The notes below the pieces were generated by a model. That model saw only the letters and a list, made by a program, of their open reading frames with translations. It had not been told where the DNA came from and searched no databases. Below are positions 36,836 through 46,755 of a stretch of 64,000 nucleotides of DNA, in pieces. Source of the DNA: Roseomonas xinghualingensis. Its GTDB lineage: Bacteria > Pseudomonadota > Alphaproteobacteria > Acetobacterales > Acetobacteraceae. A program made the translations under genes and the position numbers. Numbering within the stretch: the stretch's first letter is position 1; every line of letters begins with the position of its first letter. Location: contig NZ_JAOXLP010000016.1 in NCBI RefSeq assembly GCF_025791835.1, positions 34,908 to 98,907 on the forward strand, read 5' to 3'.

Positions 36836-39235
36836 TTAGTCCTGTGCCACGCGATCCGGCCGGCGCCGCACGGGAGCACGGGCACGCGGCGCGCGGTGCA
36901 GCGCGCTGCCCCGGCCGGAGAGAGAGGGATTGGTCATGAAATACTCATGCGCCGAAAGCGGCGTCGCCGCCGGGTCGACACGGCGGTAGCTGTCATCCGG
37001 GAACAGTTCCCAGGACTGGTCCCGGTCCTTCAGGTTCACCACCATGATCTGGTCCAGCACCTGGGCGTGCACGGTGGGGTTCTCGATCTGCACCAGCGTC
37101 TCCACGCGCCAGTCCATGTTGCGCGCCATCCAGTCGGCGCTGCTGATGAAGACGCGCGCGCGGCGGCTGGGCAGGCGGTGGCCATTGGCGAAGACGCAGA
37201 TGCGCGAATGCTCCAGGAAGCGCCCGACGATGGACTTCACCCGGATGTTCTCGGACAGGCCCTTCACCCCGGGGCGCAGGCAGCAGATGCCACGGATGAT
37301 GCAATCCACCTTCACCCCGGCCTGGCTCGCCCGGTAGAGCGCGTCGATCAGCGTCTCGTCCACCAGCGAGTTCATCTTCAGCCAGATGCCGGCGGGGCGG
37401 CCCTCCCGCGCGTTGATGATCTCCTGCTCGATCAGCCCCATCAGCGCGGGGCGCATGGTCAGCGGCGCGAAGGCGAGGCTTTCCATCGTCTCCGGCCGCG
37501 CATAGCCGGTCATGTAGTTGAACAGCCGCGCCGCATCGCGCGTCAGGCCAGGATCGGCGGTGAAGAAGGAAAGATCCGTGTAGATGCGCGCGGTGACCGG
37601 ATGGTAGTTGCCCGTGCCGAAATGCGCGTAGGAGCGCAGCCCGCCCCCCTCGCGCCGCACGACAAGCGAGACCTTCGCGTGGATCTTCAGGTCCACGAAG
37701 CCATAGACAACCTGCACGCCAGCCGCCTCCAGCTCACGCGCCAGGGCGATGTTGCGCTCCTCGTCGAAGCGCGCCTTCAGCTCCACCATGGCGGTGACGG
37801 ACTTGCCCGCATCGGCCGCCTCGATCAGCGCACGGGCGATCGGGCTGTCGCGGCTGGTGCGGTAGAGCGTCTGCTTGATCGCCACCACCGCCGGGTCGCG
37901 TGCCGCCTGCCGCAGGAACTGCACCACCACGTCGAAGGATTCATACGGGTGGTGGACGATGATGTCCTTCGCGCGGATCGCGGCGAAGCAGTCCCCGCCG
38001 AAATCCAGGATGCGCTCCGGGAAGCGTGGCGTGTAGGGCTTGAAGAGCAGGTCCGGCCGGTCGTCCAGGATCAGCTGCTTCAGATCCGAAAGGCCCAGCA
38101 GCCCTTCCAGCGAGAAGATCTCTCCCCGCGGCGCATCCAACTCCTCCGCGACCAGCTCCACCAGGTCGGAAGGCGTATCGGAGGTGACGGAAAGGCGGAT
38201 GGCACGTCCACGACGTCGGCGCTTCAGCGCCGACTCATAGGATCGTACCAGATCCTCCGCCTCCTCCTCGAACTCCACATCAGTGTCGCGGATCAGGCGG
38301 AAGAGGCCGCGCTCAGCCAGGATGAAGCCGGGGAAAAGCCGCTTGAGGTTGAGGAGCAGTACCTCCTCCAGCAGCACGAAGCGCGCGGGCTCCCGCGTGC
38401 CATCCGCGCGCGGACCGCCGGCCGGAAGCCGGATGAAACGCTCCAGTTGCGGCGGCAGGGGCAGGATGGCGCGCATCGTGCCGCCATCCTCCTCCCGCAC
38501 CAGCTTCATGATCAGGCAGAGCGAGAGATTGGAGAGGAAGGGGAAAGGATGTGCGGGATCGATCGCCAGCGGCGTGAGAACCGGAAAGACCCGGTCCATG
38601 AACCAGTCGGAGAGCCATTTCCGGTCCGCCTCGCTCAGCTCGGCAGGATCGCTGACGCGGATGCCGGCTTCGGCGAGCTGTTCGCGCAGGTCCAGCCAGC
38701 GCTGCTGCTGCCGTGCCAGCAGCCGTCCCGCGCGATCGTGGATGGCGGCGAGCTGTTGGCTGGGGGTGAGGCCATCCGGTGAGACGGCGGCGATGCCGGC
38801 CCGCTCCTGCCCCACCAGCCCGGCGACGCGGACGGAGTAGAACTCGTCCAGATTCGCCGATGAGATCGCGACGAAGCGCAGCCGCTCCAGCAGCGGATGG
38901 GCGGGGTTGGAGGCTTCGTCCAGCACGCGCTCATTGAAGGCAAGCCAGGAGAGTTCCCGGTTGATAAAGCGCCCCGGGTCGTTCAGGACGGAATCCTGAT
39001 CCTCCGACGGCGCCGGGGCGGGATCCGGCGAAGCGCCGCGCAGCGACGCGTCCTTTGGCTCGCGGAGTGCCGCATCCCGCGCCGTCACATCCTTCAGCAC
39101 GGCCTCACCGGGCGGCCCCTCGCCCACGGCGCCGGGGCGGATCAGGGTCGGGCGTGCCGCCTCCCGGCGCGGCTGGGCCTTGGGCGCAGTGGGGCGGGGC
39201 GACTCGGTCTTGGAGGATTCTTGGTTGGCATCCAT
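36836..39235 (-). CDS. ppk1: Polyphosphate kinase 1
   Basis: A 799-residue enzyme that reversibly polymerises the gamma-phosphate of ATP into polyphosphate, usually at the membrane face. The core begins at about residue 86 ([20 protein letters not shown]). The phospho-accepting His is His519 in [11 protein letters not shown], followed by [20 protein letters not shown]; the second PLD-like half has [19 protein letters not shown]. The first 85 residues are rich in Pro, Ala and charged residues and lie outside the family fold, so they may be disordered or the true start may be internal. Operon order is hdaA, ppk, ppx. Confidence 0.94.
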   Translation of the reverse strand: MDANQESSKTESPRPTAPKAQPRREAARPTLIRPGAVGEGPPGEAVLKDVTARDAALREPKDASLRGASPDPAPAPSEDQDSVLNDPGRFINRELSWLAFNERVLDEASNPAHPLLERLRFVAISSANLDEFYSVRVAGLVGQERAGIAAVSPDGLTPSQQLAAIHDRAGRLLARQQQRWLDLREQLAEAGIRVSDPAELSEADRKWLSDWFMDRVFPVLTPLAIDPAHPFPFLSNLSLCLIMKLVREEDGGTMRAILPLPPQLERFIRLPAGGPRADGTREPARFVLLEEVLLLNLKRLFPGFILAERGLFRLIRDTDVEFEEEAEDLVRSYESALKRRRRGRAIRLSVTSDTPSDLVELVAEELDAPRGEIFSLEGLLGLSDLKQLILDDRPDLLFKPYTPRFPERILDFGGDCFAAIRAKDIIVHHPYESFDVVVQFLRQAARDPAVVAIKQTLYRTSRDSPIARALIEAADAGKSVTAMVELKARFDEERNIALARELEAAGVQVVYGFVDLKIHAKVSLVVRREGGGLRSYAHFGTGNYHPVTARIYTDLSFFTADPGLTRDAARLFNYMTGYARPETMESLAFAPLTMRPALMGLIEQEIINAREGRPAGIWLKMNSLVDETLIDALYRASQAGVKVDCIIRGICCLRPGVKGLSENIRVKSIVGRFLEHSRICVFANGHRLPSRRARVFISSADWMARNMDWRVETLVQIENPTVHAQVLDQIMVVNLKDRDQSWELFPDDSYRRVDPAATPLSAHEYFMTNPSLSGRGSALHRAPRARAPVRRRPDRVAQD

Positions 39236-39244
39236 CGGCGGAAG

Positions 39245-40000
39245 CTACAGCAATCGCCCCATGGACGCGGAGGGTGACACAAGGGTTACCACGCAATCGT
39301 CACCGAAGGCGTCGTCCCAGCCGATTTCCTCCGGCAGCCCATCCCCGCTGCCATCGATCAATCCGGCCAAAGCGAGCCGAGCCAGGGCACGGGTGACGGC
39401 GCCGCCATGGGCGAGGGCCGCGCGGTCCAGCCGGGCAGCGGCCTCGGCCAGAACCGCGGCCTCGCGCGGCAGGCGGGCCAGCAGCCAGTCCTGGATGGCA
39501 GGCTCCACGCGCAGCTGGCGCCGCTCGAAATGCCGGGCCAGCAGGGCGCGCAGCAGGGCGTCGGTAGGCTGGCCGAGTGGCGCGGCGGCGGTGGCCCGCA
39601 ACCGGCTGGCGAGGTCCGGCAGGGCCACCTTCCAGCGTGCGGGCGGCTCCCGCCCCGCCATCAGCAGCAGATGCCCCCCGGCGGCACAGGCGTTGATCAG
39701 GTGGAAAAGCGCCGGCTCCTCGGCAGCGCAATCGGCATCGTCCAGCGCGGTCGGCGCTCCATCCGGCACGCCGCGCAGCGAAGGGCCGGACAGGCGGCGC
39801 AGGCCCAGGCGCCGCGCGGCCTGGGCAAGGAAGGCCGATTTCCCGCTTCCCTCGGGCCCGTGCAGCGCCAGCCGCCCGGAAGGCCAGCTGCCGGGATCGC
39901 CAAGCCAGGTGCGCGCCACGGCATTGGAGGAATCGGGGATCGGGTCGATCTCGATCTCGGCACGTGGAAGCAGCGGAAGGGGGAGCTGTCGGGCAGCCAT
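39245..40000 (-). CDS. hdaA: HdaA-like DnaA-related ATPase
   Basis: A 251-residue DnaA-family AAA+ protein. Alphaproteobacterial HdaA promotes ATP hydrolysis by DnaA after replication starts, together with the sliding clamp. The N terminus MAARQLPLPLL resembles a clamp-binding QLPLPL motif. Walker A is GPEGSGKSAFL (about 48-58), and Walker B is replaced by ALDDADCA. The lid domain follows (DLASRLRATAAAPLGQPTDALL). No DNA-binding DnaA domain IV is present, as expected. It is ten bases upstream of ppk. Confidence 0.85.
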   Translation of the reverse strand: MAARQLPLPLLPRAEIEIDPIPDSSNAVARTWLGDPGSWPSGRLALHGPEGSGKSAFLAQAARRLGLRRLSGPSLRGVPDGAPTALDDADCAAEEPALFHLINACAAGGHLLLMAGREPPARWKVALPDLASRLRATAAAPLGQPTDALLRALLARHFERRQLRVEPAIQDWLLARLPREAAVLAEAAARLDRAALAHGGAVTRALARLALAGLIDGSGDGLPEEIGWDDAFGDDCVVTLVSPSASMGRLL

Positions 40001-40006
40001 GGAGGA

Positions 40007-41176
40007 TCAGCCCCCGGTCCGGGGCGGGTCGAGATACAGGGGACTCTCCAGGTAGCGCCGCAGCCAGTAACGGGCCAGCACCCCGATGGCAGCCGCGATG
40101 GGCACGGCCAGCAGCACGCCCAGGAAGCCGAAGGCCACGCCACCGGCGAAGAGGGCAAAAATCACCCAGACGGCGTGCAGCTCCACCCGATCCCCGAGCA
40201 GGCGGGGATATATGATGTACCCCTCCACGATCTGCCCGAAGAGGAAGACCACCGCGACGAGCGCCACGTCTGGCCAGGTCCCGAACTGGCCGATGGCCAG
40301 CAGGATGGAGGTGGCCATGCCAGTCATCGAGCCGACATAGGGGATGAAGGTGAAGATCCCCGCCAGCAGCCCGACCAGCAGACCCAATTCCAGGCCCACC
40401 GCCGACAGGGCCAGGGCGTAGTACACGGCCAGCAGGGCACAGCAGATCAGCTGCCCGCGCAGCCAGGCGGAGAGCACCCGGTCCGTGTCATGGGCAAGCT
40501 GGCGCAGCACGGCGGCGTTCCGGCGCGGCAGCCAGCTTTCCGCCCGCCCGATCAGGCGAGGCCAGTCCCGCAGCAGGTAGAAGCCCACGATCGGCGTCAC
40601 CACCGCGAAGGTGAAGACGTTGAACAGCGCGTAGCCGCCCCCGATCAGCCGCGTGGCCGAGGTGCCGAGCCAGACCAGGATGGAGCCCACCTGCGAAACC
40701 GCGAGATCCTTCAGCCGGGGATCGAGGACCATGGGCTGCATGGCTTCCTCGGCGGCTGCGAGCAGGTCCTGCAGCTTGGCCCCGATGGTGGTGACATAGG
40801 CCGGCAGCCGCGCCAGCAGCACGCCGATCTGCGAGATCAGCAACGGATAGAGCAGCAGCAGGGCAATCAGCGCCAAGGCCATCAGCCCCAGCACCAGCAG
40901 CCCTGCCCCGAGCCAGCGCGGCACCCCGATCCGTGCCAGCCGCGTCGCCACCGGATCGAGGAAATAGGCGATGCAGACGGCCAACACGAAGGGCGTGAGG
41001 ATCGTGGAGAAGAACCACAGCAGGAAGAGGGCAGCGGCCAGCAGCCCGAAGACCAGCCCCAGCCGCTGCGCCCGCGTGGCGTTGCGCGGGCCGGGGGATG
41101 GCGGCAGCGGCGCGCGGGGGGGCGAAGGCGGCAGTTCGGGCGCGCGTGGGGCCGCCCCACCCGGGCCGGCGCTCAT
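40007..41176 (-). CDS. AI-2E family (PerM-like) permease
   Basis: A 389-residue polytopic membrane protein. After about 30 proline/alanine-rich residues come paired N-terminal helices (LGLVFGLLAAALFLLWFFST, ILTPFVLAVCIAYFLDPVA), a variable amphipathic middle (about 130-180), and the C-terminal signature PIVGFYLLRDWPRL, FTFIPYVGSMTG and a long run of helices. Members have been linked to autoinducer-2 export or Na+/H+ exchange; the name does not prove either role. ATG 41176 overlaps the stop of the phosphatidyltransferase gene by four bases. Confidence 0.85.
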   Translation of the reverse strand: MSAGPGGAAPRAPELPPSPPRAPLPPSPGPRNATRAQRLGLVFGLLAAALFLLWFFSTILTPFVLAVCIAYFLDPVATRLARIGVPRWLGAGLLVLGLMALALIALLLLYPLLISQIGVLLARLPAYVTTIGAKLQDLLAAAEEAMQPMVLDPRLKDLAVSQVGSILVWLGTSATRLIGGGYALFNVFTFAVVTPIVGFYLLRDWPRLIGRAESWLPRRNAAVLRQLAHDTDRVLSAWLRGQLICCALLAVYYALALSAVGLELGLLVGLLAGIFTFIPYVGSMTGMATSILLAIGQFGTWPDVALVAVVFLFGQIVEGYIIYPRLLGDRVELHAVWVIFALFAGGVAFGFLGVLLAVPIAAAIGVLARYWLRRYLESPLYLDPPRTGG

Positions 41177-41709
41177 GCCGGCAGGCTGCGCGCGGCATCA
41201 CGCACATAGGCGGCGCCGGAGGCGATGGTGGTGAGGGTGACGCAGCCGATCAGCAGCGGCATCAGCCAGCCGGCATCCAGATCGAAGCCTGACAGCAGCA
41301 GGGCGGTGGCGGCGACGGCGATCTGCATCAGCGTATTGAGCTTCGAGACGAGGAGCGGCCGGATGGCCGGGGCCGTGCCCATCAGCGCCAGCACCAGCAG
41401 CCCACCGACGATCAGCAGGTCCCGGAAGACCACCAATATGGCCAGCCAGTCCGGCAGCACGCCGATATAGGCAAGGGTGACATAGACCGAGACGAGCAGC
41501 GCCTTGTCTGCCACCGGATCGAGGATGGCGCCAAGGAAGGAGCGGGCGTTGCGCACCCGCGCCAGCCAGCCATCCACCGCATCGGATATTCCGGCGCCGA
41601 CGAAGAGGAGGAAGGCGATGTCCAGCCGGTGCTGGATCACCAGCCACACCACGGCCGGCACGGCGCAGAGCCGGGCGAGGGTGATGACATTGGGCAGGGT
41701 GAACAGCAC
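41173..41709 (-). CDS. CDP-alcohol phosphatidyltransferase (PgsA-like)
   Basis: A 178-residue membrane enzyme with the CDP-alcohol signature DAVDGWLARVRNARSFLGAILDP-type (D..DG..AR....G..D...D) at about residues 46-68, preceded by LPNVITLARLCAVPAVVW. This matches phosphatidylglycerophosphate synthase size and order. GTG 41709 is proposed. A much better-looking ATG at 41780, overlapping the upstream stop and preceded by AGGAGGGG, is in a different reading frame and would need an indel to join this protein. Phosphatidylglycerol-phosphate is the expected product; another CDP-alcohol acceptor is possible. Confidence 0.8.
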   Translation of the reverse strand: MLFTLPNVITLARLCAVPAVVWLVIQHRLDIAFLLFVGAGISDAVDGWLARVRNARSFLGAILDPVADKALLVSVYVTLAYIGVLPDWLAILVVFRDLLIVGGLLVLALMGTAPAIRPLLVSKLNTLMQIAVAATALLLSGFDLDAGWLMPLLIGCVTLTTIASGAAYVRDAARSLPA

Positions 41710-41776
41710 GCTCTGCGCAGGCGGGACAGGGTTGGGCCTGTCCGCCCCGCGAGAGGCCTCGGGAGCGAGGCCGGGA

Positions 41777-42508
41777 TCATGCCCCTCCTGCAAGTCCAAC
41801 TCGCCAGGCCGGGCCGGTGATGGGGCTCGGCAGCCCGGTTGGGGATATGGGCTGGATCGGCGCCAGGACGATCCCGCCCCCCGCCAGATCCTGCGCCGCA
41901 ACGTTGGGCGGGCTGCGGAGACCCAGGCGGAGCCGCGCCCCTTCGGTGGAGATCGCCAGGATATCCAGGCTGCCGACCGAGGGCTGGGAGAGCAGCCGGC
42001 GCCGCAGGAGGAGCCATTCATCCAGGGAGCGGAAGTTGGCCCCGGCCTCGAGATAGGCCGTCAGCGGCATGGAGGGCGGCAGGCTGGCCAGCGGCGAGGG
42101 CGCCGGGCCGCCGAGTGGCGGCAGCGCCCCCTCCGCCGTCGCGCGGTCTCCGCCGCCGCCGCCGGACGGACGCCCGCCCCGGAAGCGGATGGTGTAGCGG
42201 CCGGAATAGCCGTTCAGGGTGGAGCGCTCCTGCTCCACCACCATGCTCTGGATCTGGGATTCGATCTGGGAGGCGGAGGCGTTGGGATTCGCTCCCGTGG
42301 CCGCCGCATAGCGCTGATAGGCAAGGCGCTGGGCATTCGCGATGGCGCGCTCCTTCGCCACCACCGCGTTCTCCGCCGTCGCCTCCGCAGGCACGCCGCG
42401 CTGCACGGCCGGATCATCCTGCGCCATGGCGTGAGGGGCCAGGGCAGGCGTGGCCAGCAGCGCCGCGGCCATGGCGACACCCATCGCCGCACGGATCATC
42501 GTGCGCAT
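41777..42508 (-). CDS. DUF2066-type exported protein
   Basis: A 243-residue predicted periplasmic protein. The signal peptide is about residues 1-30 (MIRAAMGVAMAAALLATPAL...AMA). The mature part starts VPAEATAENAVVAKERAIA, followed by QRLAYQRYAAATG and YSGRYTIRFRG, which resembles DUF2066 proteins that precede pgsA in many Rhodospirillales. The function is unknown. A Gly/Ser-rich linker (RPSGGGGGDRA) divides it. ATG 42508 is chosen, with Met at 42499 possible. It is divergent from purM over 123 bp. Confidence 0.7.
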   Translation of the reverse strand: MRTMIRAAMGVAMAAALLATPALAPHAMAQDDPAVQRGVPAEATAENAVVAKERAIANAQRLAYQRYAAATGANPNASASQIESQIQSMVVEQERSTLNGYSGRYTIRFRGGRPSGGGGGDRATAEGALPPLGGPAPSPLASLPPSMPLTAYLEAGANFRSLDEWLLLRRRLLSQPSVGSLDILAISTEGARLRLGLRSPPNVAAQDLAGGGIVLAPIQPISPTGLPSPITGPAWRVGLAGGA

Positions 42509-42631
42509 TCCCGCCCCGCGCAGAGCATGGATTGCGCCGGAGCGCGGGACATGATGGGTAGCGCGACCGTCTGAACTGGGCATAAGCCGCTCCCCGTGGA
42601 CCGCCCCTGGGATAGCCGATCAAGGACCGCC

Positions 42632-43693
42632 ATGACCAGACTGACCTACCGCGACGCCGGTGTGGATATCGAAGCCGGCGATGCGCTGGTCGACCGGATC
42701 AAGCCCCTCGCCCGCTCCACGGACCGCGCCGGGACCATGGGCGGGTTGGGCGGCTTCGGCGCCCTGTTCGACCTGAAAGCCGCCGGTTTTCAGGACCCCG
42801 TGCTCGTCTCCTCGACGGATGGCGTCGGAACGAAGCTGCGCCTGGCCATCGATGCGAAGCACCACGCCACGGTTGGCATCGACCTGGTTGCCATGTGCGT
42901 GAACGACCTGGTCGTGCAGGGCGCTGAGCCGCTCTTCTTCCTCGATTATTTCGCGACCGGCGCGCTGGACGTGGCCCAGGCCGCCGAGGTGGTCTCGGGA
43001 ATCGCCGAGGGCTGCCGTCAAGCCGGCTGCGCCCTGGTGGGCGGTGAGACGGCCGAGATGCCTGGCATGTACCACAAGGGCGATTACGACTTGGCCGGCT
43101 TCTCGGTGGGCGCCGCCGAGCGCGGCGCGCTGCTGCCGGCCGGCGATGTGGGCCCAGGCGACGTGGTGCTGGGGCTGGGCGCCTCCGGCGTGCATTCCAA
43201 CGGCTTCTCGCTGGTCCGCCGAATCGTGGATGCGGGGAATGCCGGGCTGGGCGATCCGGCCCCCTTCGCCGCCGGCAGGACGCTGGGCGAGGCGCTGCTG
43301 GAGCCGACCCGCATCTATGTGAAGCCGGTGCTCGCGCTGCACTGCGCCGGGCTGGTGAAGGCGGCCGCCCACATCACCGGCGGCGGCCTTCCGGGCAACC
43401 TGCCTCGCGTGCTGCCTCATGGAACCGTGGCCGTGGTGGATGCCACCGCCTGGCCCGTGCCGCCGGTCTTCGGCTGGCTGGCCCGCACCGGCGGCGTGGA
43501 GCCGGAGGAGATGCTGCGCGTCTTCAACTGCGGCATCGGCATGTGCCTGGTGGTGGAGGCCGGCAAGGCCGATGCCGCCATCGCGATGCTGAAGGAGCAG
43601 GGCGAGACGCCCTATCGCATCGGCCGCATCGAGGCCGGATCGGGCGAAGCAGAGGTCCGCATGGAGGGGCTCTCCCCCGCATGGCCGAACTGA
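42632..43693 (+). CDS. purM: Phosphoribosylformylglycinamidine cyclo-ligase PurM
   Basis: Catalyses ATP-dependent closure of FGAM to aminoimidazole ribonucleotide in purine synthesis. The product is 353 residues. It begins [17 protein letters not shown], with [25 protein letters not shown] and the dimer-interface [20 protein letters not shown], all PurM hallmarks. ATG 42632 is favoured over an in-frame ATG 36 bases upstream. It overlaps purN by 13 bp. Confidence 0.96.
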   Translation: MTRLTYRDAGVDIEAGDALVDRIKPLARSTDRAGTMGGLGGFGALFDLKAAGFQDPVLVSSTDGVGTKLRLAIDAKHHATVGIDLVAMCVNDLVVQGAEPLFFLDYFATGALDVAQAAEVVSGIAEGCRQAGCALVGGETAEMPGMYHKGDYDLAGFSVGAAERGALLPAGDVGPGDVVLGLGASGVHSNGFSLVRRIVDAGNAGLGDPAPFAAGRTLGEALLEPTRIYVKPVLALHCAGLVKAAAHITGGGLPGNLPRVLPHGTVAVVDATAWPVPPVFGWLARTGGVEPEEMLRVFNCGIGMCLVVEAGKADAAIAMLKEQGETPYRIGRIEAGSGEAEVRMEGLSPAWPN

Positions 43694-44364
43694 AGCGGGT
43701 CGCGGTCCTCATCTCGGGCCGCGGCAGCAATCTGGGCGCGCTGATCGCGGCGGCGCGCCAGCCCGGCTACCCGGCGGAACTCGCCCTGGTCCTCTCCAAC
43801 CGCGCCGATGCGGCCGGGCTGGAGCGGGCCCGTGAGGCCGGGATCGCGACCGCCGTGGTGGAAAGCCGCCCATTCGGGCGAGACCGCGCGGGCTTCGAGG
43901 CCGCGATGCAGGCGAAGCTGGACGAAGCCGGGATCGGGCTGATCGCCCTGGCCGGCTTCATGCGCGTGCTGACCGAGGGTTTCGTCACCCGCTGGGCCGG
44001 CCGGATGCTGAACATCCATCCCAGCATCCTGCCCGCCTTTCCGGGGCTGGATACCCATGCCCGCGCCCTGGCCGCCGGGGTACGGCTGCATGGCTGCACG
44101 GTGCATTTCGTGACCCCTGGCGTGGATGAGGGCCCGGTGATCGCCCAGGCCGCCGTGTCCGTCCTGCCGGAGGATGACGAGGATGCCCTGGCCGCACGCG
44201 TGTTGGCGCAGGAGCACCGGATCTACCCCGCCGCCCTTGCCTGGGTGGCCTCCGGCGCCGCGCGGCTGGTGGATGGGCGCGTGGTTTTGAAGACGACTCC
44301 TGCGGAAGGCGCCTTCGTGAACCCCTTGCCCGCTTTCGCTGGCCTGCCTAGAGAAACGGCCTGA
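43681..44364 (+). CDS. purN: Phosphoribosylglycinamide formyltransferase PurN
   Basis: Transfers formyl from 10-formyltetrahydrofolate to GAR in purine synthesis. The product is 227 residues. The N-terminal [16 protein letters not shown] binds the phosphoribosyl substrate. The catalytic set is [28 protein letters not shown] (Asn, His) and [19 protein letters not shown] with the catalytic Asp. The start ATG lies inside the end of purM, so the two are translationally coupled. The C-terminal 30 residues extend past the usual 190-210. Confidence 0.95.
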   Translation: MAELKRVAVLISGRGSNLGALIAAARQPGYPAELALVLSNRADAAGLERAREAGIATAVVESRPFGRDRAGFEAAMQAKLDEAGIGLIALAGFMRVLTEGFVTRWAGRMLNIHPSILPAFPGLDTHARALAAGVRLHGCTVHFVTPGVDEGPVIAQAAVSVLPEDDEDALAARVLAQEHRIYPAALAWVASGAARLVDGRVVLKTTPAEGAFVNPLPAFAGLPRETA

Positions 44365-44405
44365 CCGCCGCTCCCGGATGGAGCGGCCCATCACGAGGCG
44401 GATCC

Positions 44406-44564
44406 ATGGCCGAGGCCCAGCAGCACATCGACTATGTTGAGGTGAAGGCGCAGGACATCCTGGCCGAGCGCCAGAATGGCTGGGTGATGTTCACCCGCGC
44501 AACCACCTGGACCATCATCGCGACGGTGGTGCTGCTGGTCGCCCTGAAGGTGTTCTGGGGCTGA
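44406..44564 (+). CDS. aa3-type cytochrome c oxidase subunit IV
   Basis: A 52-residue single-helix protein, MAEAQQHIDYVEVKAQDIL then ERQNGWVMFTRATTWTI and a hydrophobic IATVVLLVALKVFWG tail. This matches the small bacterial aa3 oxidase subunit IV found in alphaproteobacteria (short amphipathic N terminus, W..FTR..TW, one membrane helix). It packs on the oxidase core and is not needed for catalysis. CGAGGCGG precedes ATG 44406. It stands apart from any oxidase core gene and probably has its own transcript or reads through from purN. Confidence 0.85.
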   Translation: MAEAQQHIDYVEVKAQDILAERQNGWVMFTRATTWTIIATVVLLVALKVFWG

Positions 44565-44580
44565 TCCGGCTGCCGCGCCC

Positions 44581-45177
44581 TCAGCGGCGCGGCATCCCGA
44601 AGCCCAGGCTGCGGCCCATGTCGCCCAGATCGACACGGCGGTAGCCCTCAGGCACGCGGAAGCGCGCGGGGTCCTGGCGGACATAGTCCACCCGTACCGC
44701 CTCGATCCCCTCCCCGCGCTCGTTCACCCCGCGTAGCAGCACGCCATCGGCCGTCAGACAGGCGGTCCCGCGCTGGCCCTGCTGTTCCCAGCGGTAATTC
44801 GTACAGCGCTGCCCGGCCTGGCCGGCCGTGCCGGCGCTGGTCAGGCGCGCGTTCTCCGCCAGGCGCAGGTAGCGCATCGCCTCCTCCTGCCGCACCGGGC
44901 TCGGGGTCACGACGCGCATGACATCCATCACCATCTCGCTGCGGCCGGTGTGACGGTCCACCAGCCCCCAGGCGGGCATGGAGGGCGTCTCCACCCGCAA
45001 CCGCCCCTCTGAGGCCAGGGCCGCCACGGTGAACTCGCGCGGCGTCTGGGGTGAGGCCTTCCCGAGCACCCGGTAGGAGACGACCACATCCCGCGTCGGG
45101 AAGGTGGCGGGGCGGCTCTGAGCCTGGGCGAAGGCCGGCAGAAGCACCAGCGCAAGGGCGGGGAACAGGCGTCGCAT
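44581..45177 (-). CDS. Exported protein of unknown function
   Basis: A 198-residue protein with a clear signal peptide (residues 1-20, MRRLFPALALVLLPAFAQAQ). The mature region reads VVVSYRVLGKASPQTPREFTV, then RLRVETPSMPAWGLVDRHTG and MVMDVMRVVTPSP. Two cysteines occur in QRCTNYRW and GTACLTADG and may form a disulfide. The beta-rich look and the mention-like pattern of DUF4412 periplasmic proteins are suggestive only. ATG 45177 is chosen because it starts the signal peptide. I do not recognise a function. Confidence 0.7.
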   Translation of the reverse strand: MRRLFPALALVLLPAFAQAQSRPATFPTRDVVVSYRVLGKASPQTPREFTVAALASEGRLRVETPSMPAWGLVDRHTGRSEMVMDVMRVVTPSPVRQEEAMRYLRLAENARLTSAGTAGQAGQRCTNYRWEQQGQRGTACLTADGVLLRGVNERGEGIEAVRVDYVRQDPARFRVPEGYRRVDLGDMGRSLGFGMPRR

Positions 45178-45277
45178 TGGCGTCGGGCTCCGGTTCAGGC
45201 GTCGAGAGAAATCTCTGCCAGGGGGCAGCGCAAGGGAGGCGTGGCTCAAGCCTTGGTGCGGCCGCCGCGCTCGGCCA

Positions 45278-46747
45278 TCAAAGCTGGGATTCAATCGGCA
45301 ACCACTGAACCAGACGTGAGAGGAAGCGGCGCCGGAGCGAGGCCTCCGGCTCGGTCCGGCTGGTCACCTCCCTTCCCTGGACCTCGGCGGTCCAGAGGAG
45401 ATGGCCCGGCCTCTCCCGCGTCACGCGCCAGCTTCGCGCCGGCTCGGCCAGCCGCGCATGCTCTTCGCGCAGACCTGCCGCCACGCCCTCATGGCGGATG
45501 AAGGTGCCCATCTCCGTGTTCAGCGTGGCCGAGCGCGGATCGAGGTTGAAGGAGCCGACGAAGGCGTGCAGCCCGTCGATCACCAATGCCTTGGTGTGCA
45601 GGCTGGCGCCCCGTGAGCCGAAGACGCTCACCGCCTCCTCGCCCGAGGGCTTCAACTCATGCAGCTCGACCCCGGCTTCCAGCAGCCTCTCCCGGTAAAG
45701 CGCATAGCCGCCATGGACGGCGACGACATCCGTCGCCGCCAACGAATTGGTGACGACCGACACGCGCACACCCTGGCGCGACAACTCCTCCAGCAACGCC
45801 GCTCCCTCCTCCCCCGGGACGAAATAGGGGGAGATCAGCAGCGCTTCCTTGGTGGCGCCGCGCAGGGCGTCATGAATGGCCCTGGCCAGGCACTCCTTCT
45901 CCGGCGCCTGGCCCCGAACCTTCTCCGGCGGATCGGCGACGACCCGGATGTCCCGGGGCGGCACCGCCGCGAGCTGGGAGAGATCGCCCGCTAGTACCCT
46001 GGCCACGCCCGGATCGGCCCGCAGCCCTTCGAAGAAGGGCCTGGCCTCCGGCGTCTTGCGCGCCGCGTCGAGCAAAAGGGAAAGCGCCCGGAAGCCGCCC
46101 CGCCGCTTGGCCACGGGGCTGATGCGCCAGACCGGCCGCGACAGCTTGTAGTTCCAGTAGCGCTCGAAGATGGCCTGTGCGTCCTGGGCCGCCGCGCCGG
46201 CGATCAGCAGGTCCAGGTCGCGAAAATTGATCTGGTCGGCAGCGTCGAAATACTCGTCGCCGATATTGCGGCCGCCGCAGATCGCCACCCGCCCATCGGC
46301 GATCCAGGCCTTGTTATGCATCCGCCGGTTCAGGTGCCAGCCGCCGAACAGCATCTCCAGCACCAGGCCCAGCAGGCCGAAGCGGCGCCAGCGCGTGGCG
46401 TTGAACAGCCTCAGCTCGATCTGCGGATGCGCCCCCAGCGCGCCCAGCACACGCTCCCGCCCGATGGCGTACATGTCGTCGAGCAATACGCGCACCTGAA
46501 CGCCGCGATCGGCCGCATGCAGCACCTCGCGCGCCAGGAGCTGGCCGGTCAGGTCATTGCGCCAGTTATAGTATTGCAGGTCCAGGCTGGTCTTCGCGGC
46601 GCGGGCCGCCTCCACGCGGGCGGCGAAAGCGGTCAGGCCGCCCGGCATCAGTGCGACGTTGCTGAGCCCTTCCGGGCTCGGCGCCTTCAGGCTCCCCGCC
46701 TCTGCCAAGGGGTACGGAGCGTTCATGACGATCGCGCCTTCCTGCAT
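45278..46747 (-). CDS. Phospholipase D-like / ClsB-type cardiolipin synthase
   Basis: A 489-residue protein with two phospholipase D HKD motifs: HNKAWIADGRVAICGGRNIG (about 142-161) and HTKALVIDGLHAFVGSFNLD (about 390-409). ClsB-type enzymes make cardiolipin from phosphatidylglycerol and other lipids. No clear N-terminal membrane helix is present; an internal hydrophobic RFGLLGLVLEMLFGGW could dip into the membrane. ATG 46747 is used, with Met8 also possible. It follows the exonuclease-phosphatase gene by eight bases, the same pair seen as ybhP-clsB in E. coli. Confidence 0.85.
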   Translation of the reverse strand: MQEGAIVMNAPYPLAEAGSLKAPSPEGLSNVALMPGGLTAFAARVEAARAAKTSLDLQYYNWRNDLTGQLLAREVLHAADRGVQVRVLLDDMYAIGRERVLGALGAHPQIELRLFNATRWRRFGLLGLVLEMLFGGWHLNRRMHNKAWIADGRVAICGGRNIGDEYFDAADQINFRDLDLLIAGAAAQDAQAIFERYWNYKLSRPVWRISPVAKRRGGFRALSLLLDAARKTPEARPFFEGLRADPGVARVLAGDLSQLAAVPPRDIRVVADPPEKVRGQAPEKECLARAIHDALRGATKEALLISPYFVPGEEGAALLEELSRQGVRVSVVTNSLAATDVVAVHGGYALYRERLLEAGVELHELKPSGEEAVSVFGSRGASLHTKALVIDGLHAFVGSFNLDPRSATLNTEMGTFIRHEGVAAGLREEHARLAEPARSWRVTRERPGHLLWTAEVQGREVTSRTEPEASLRRRFLSRLVQWLPIESQL

Positions 46748-46755
46748 GCCGAGCC

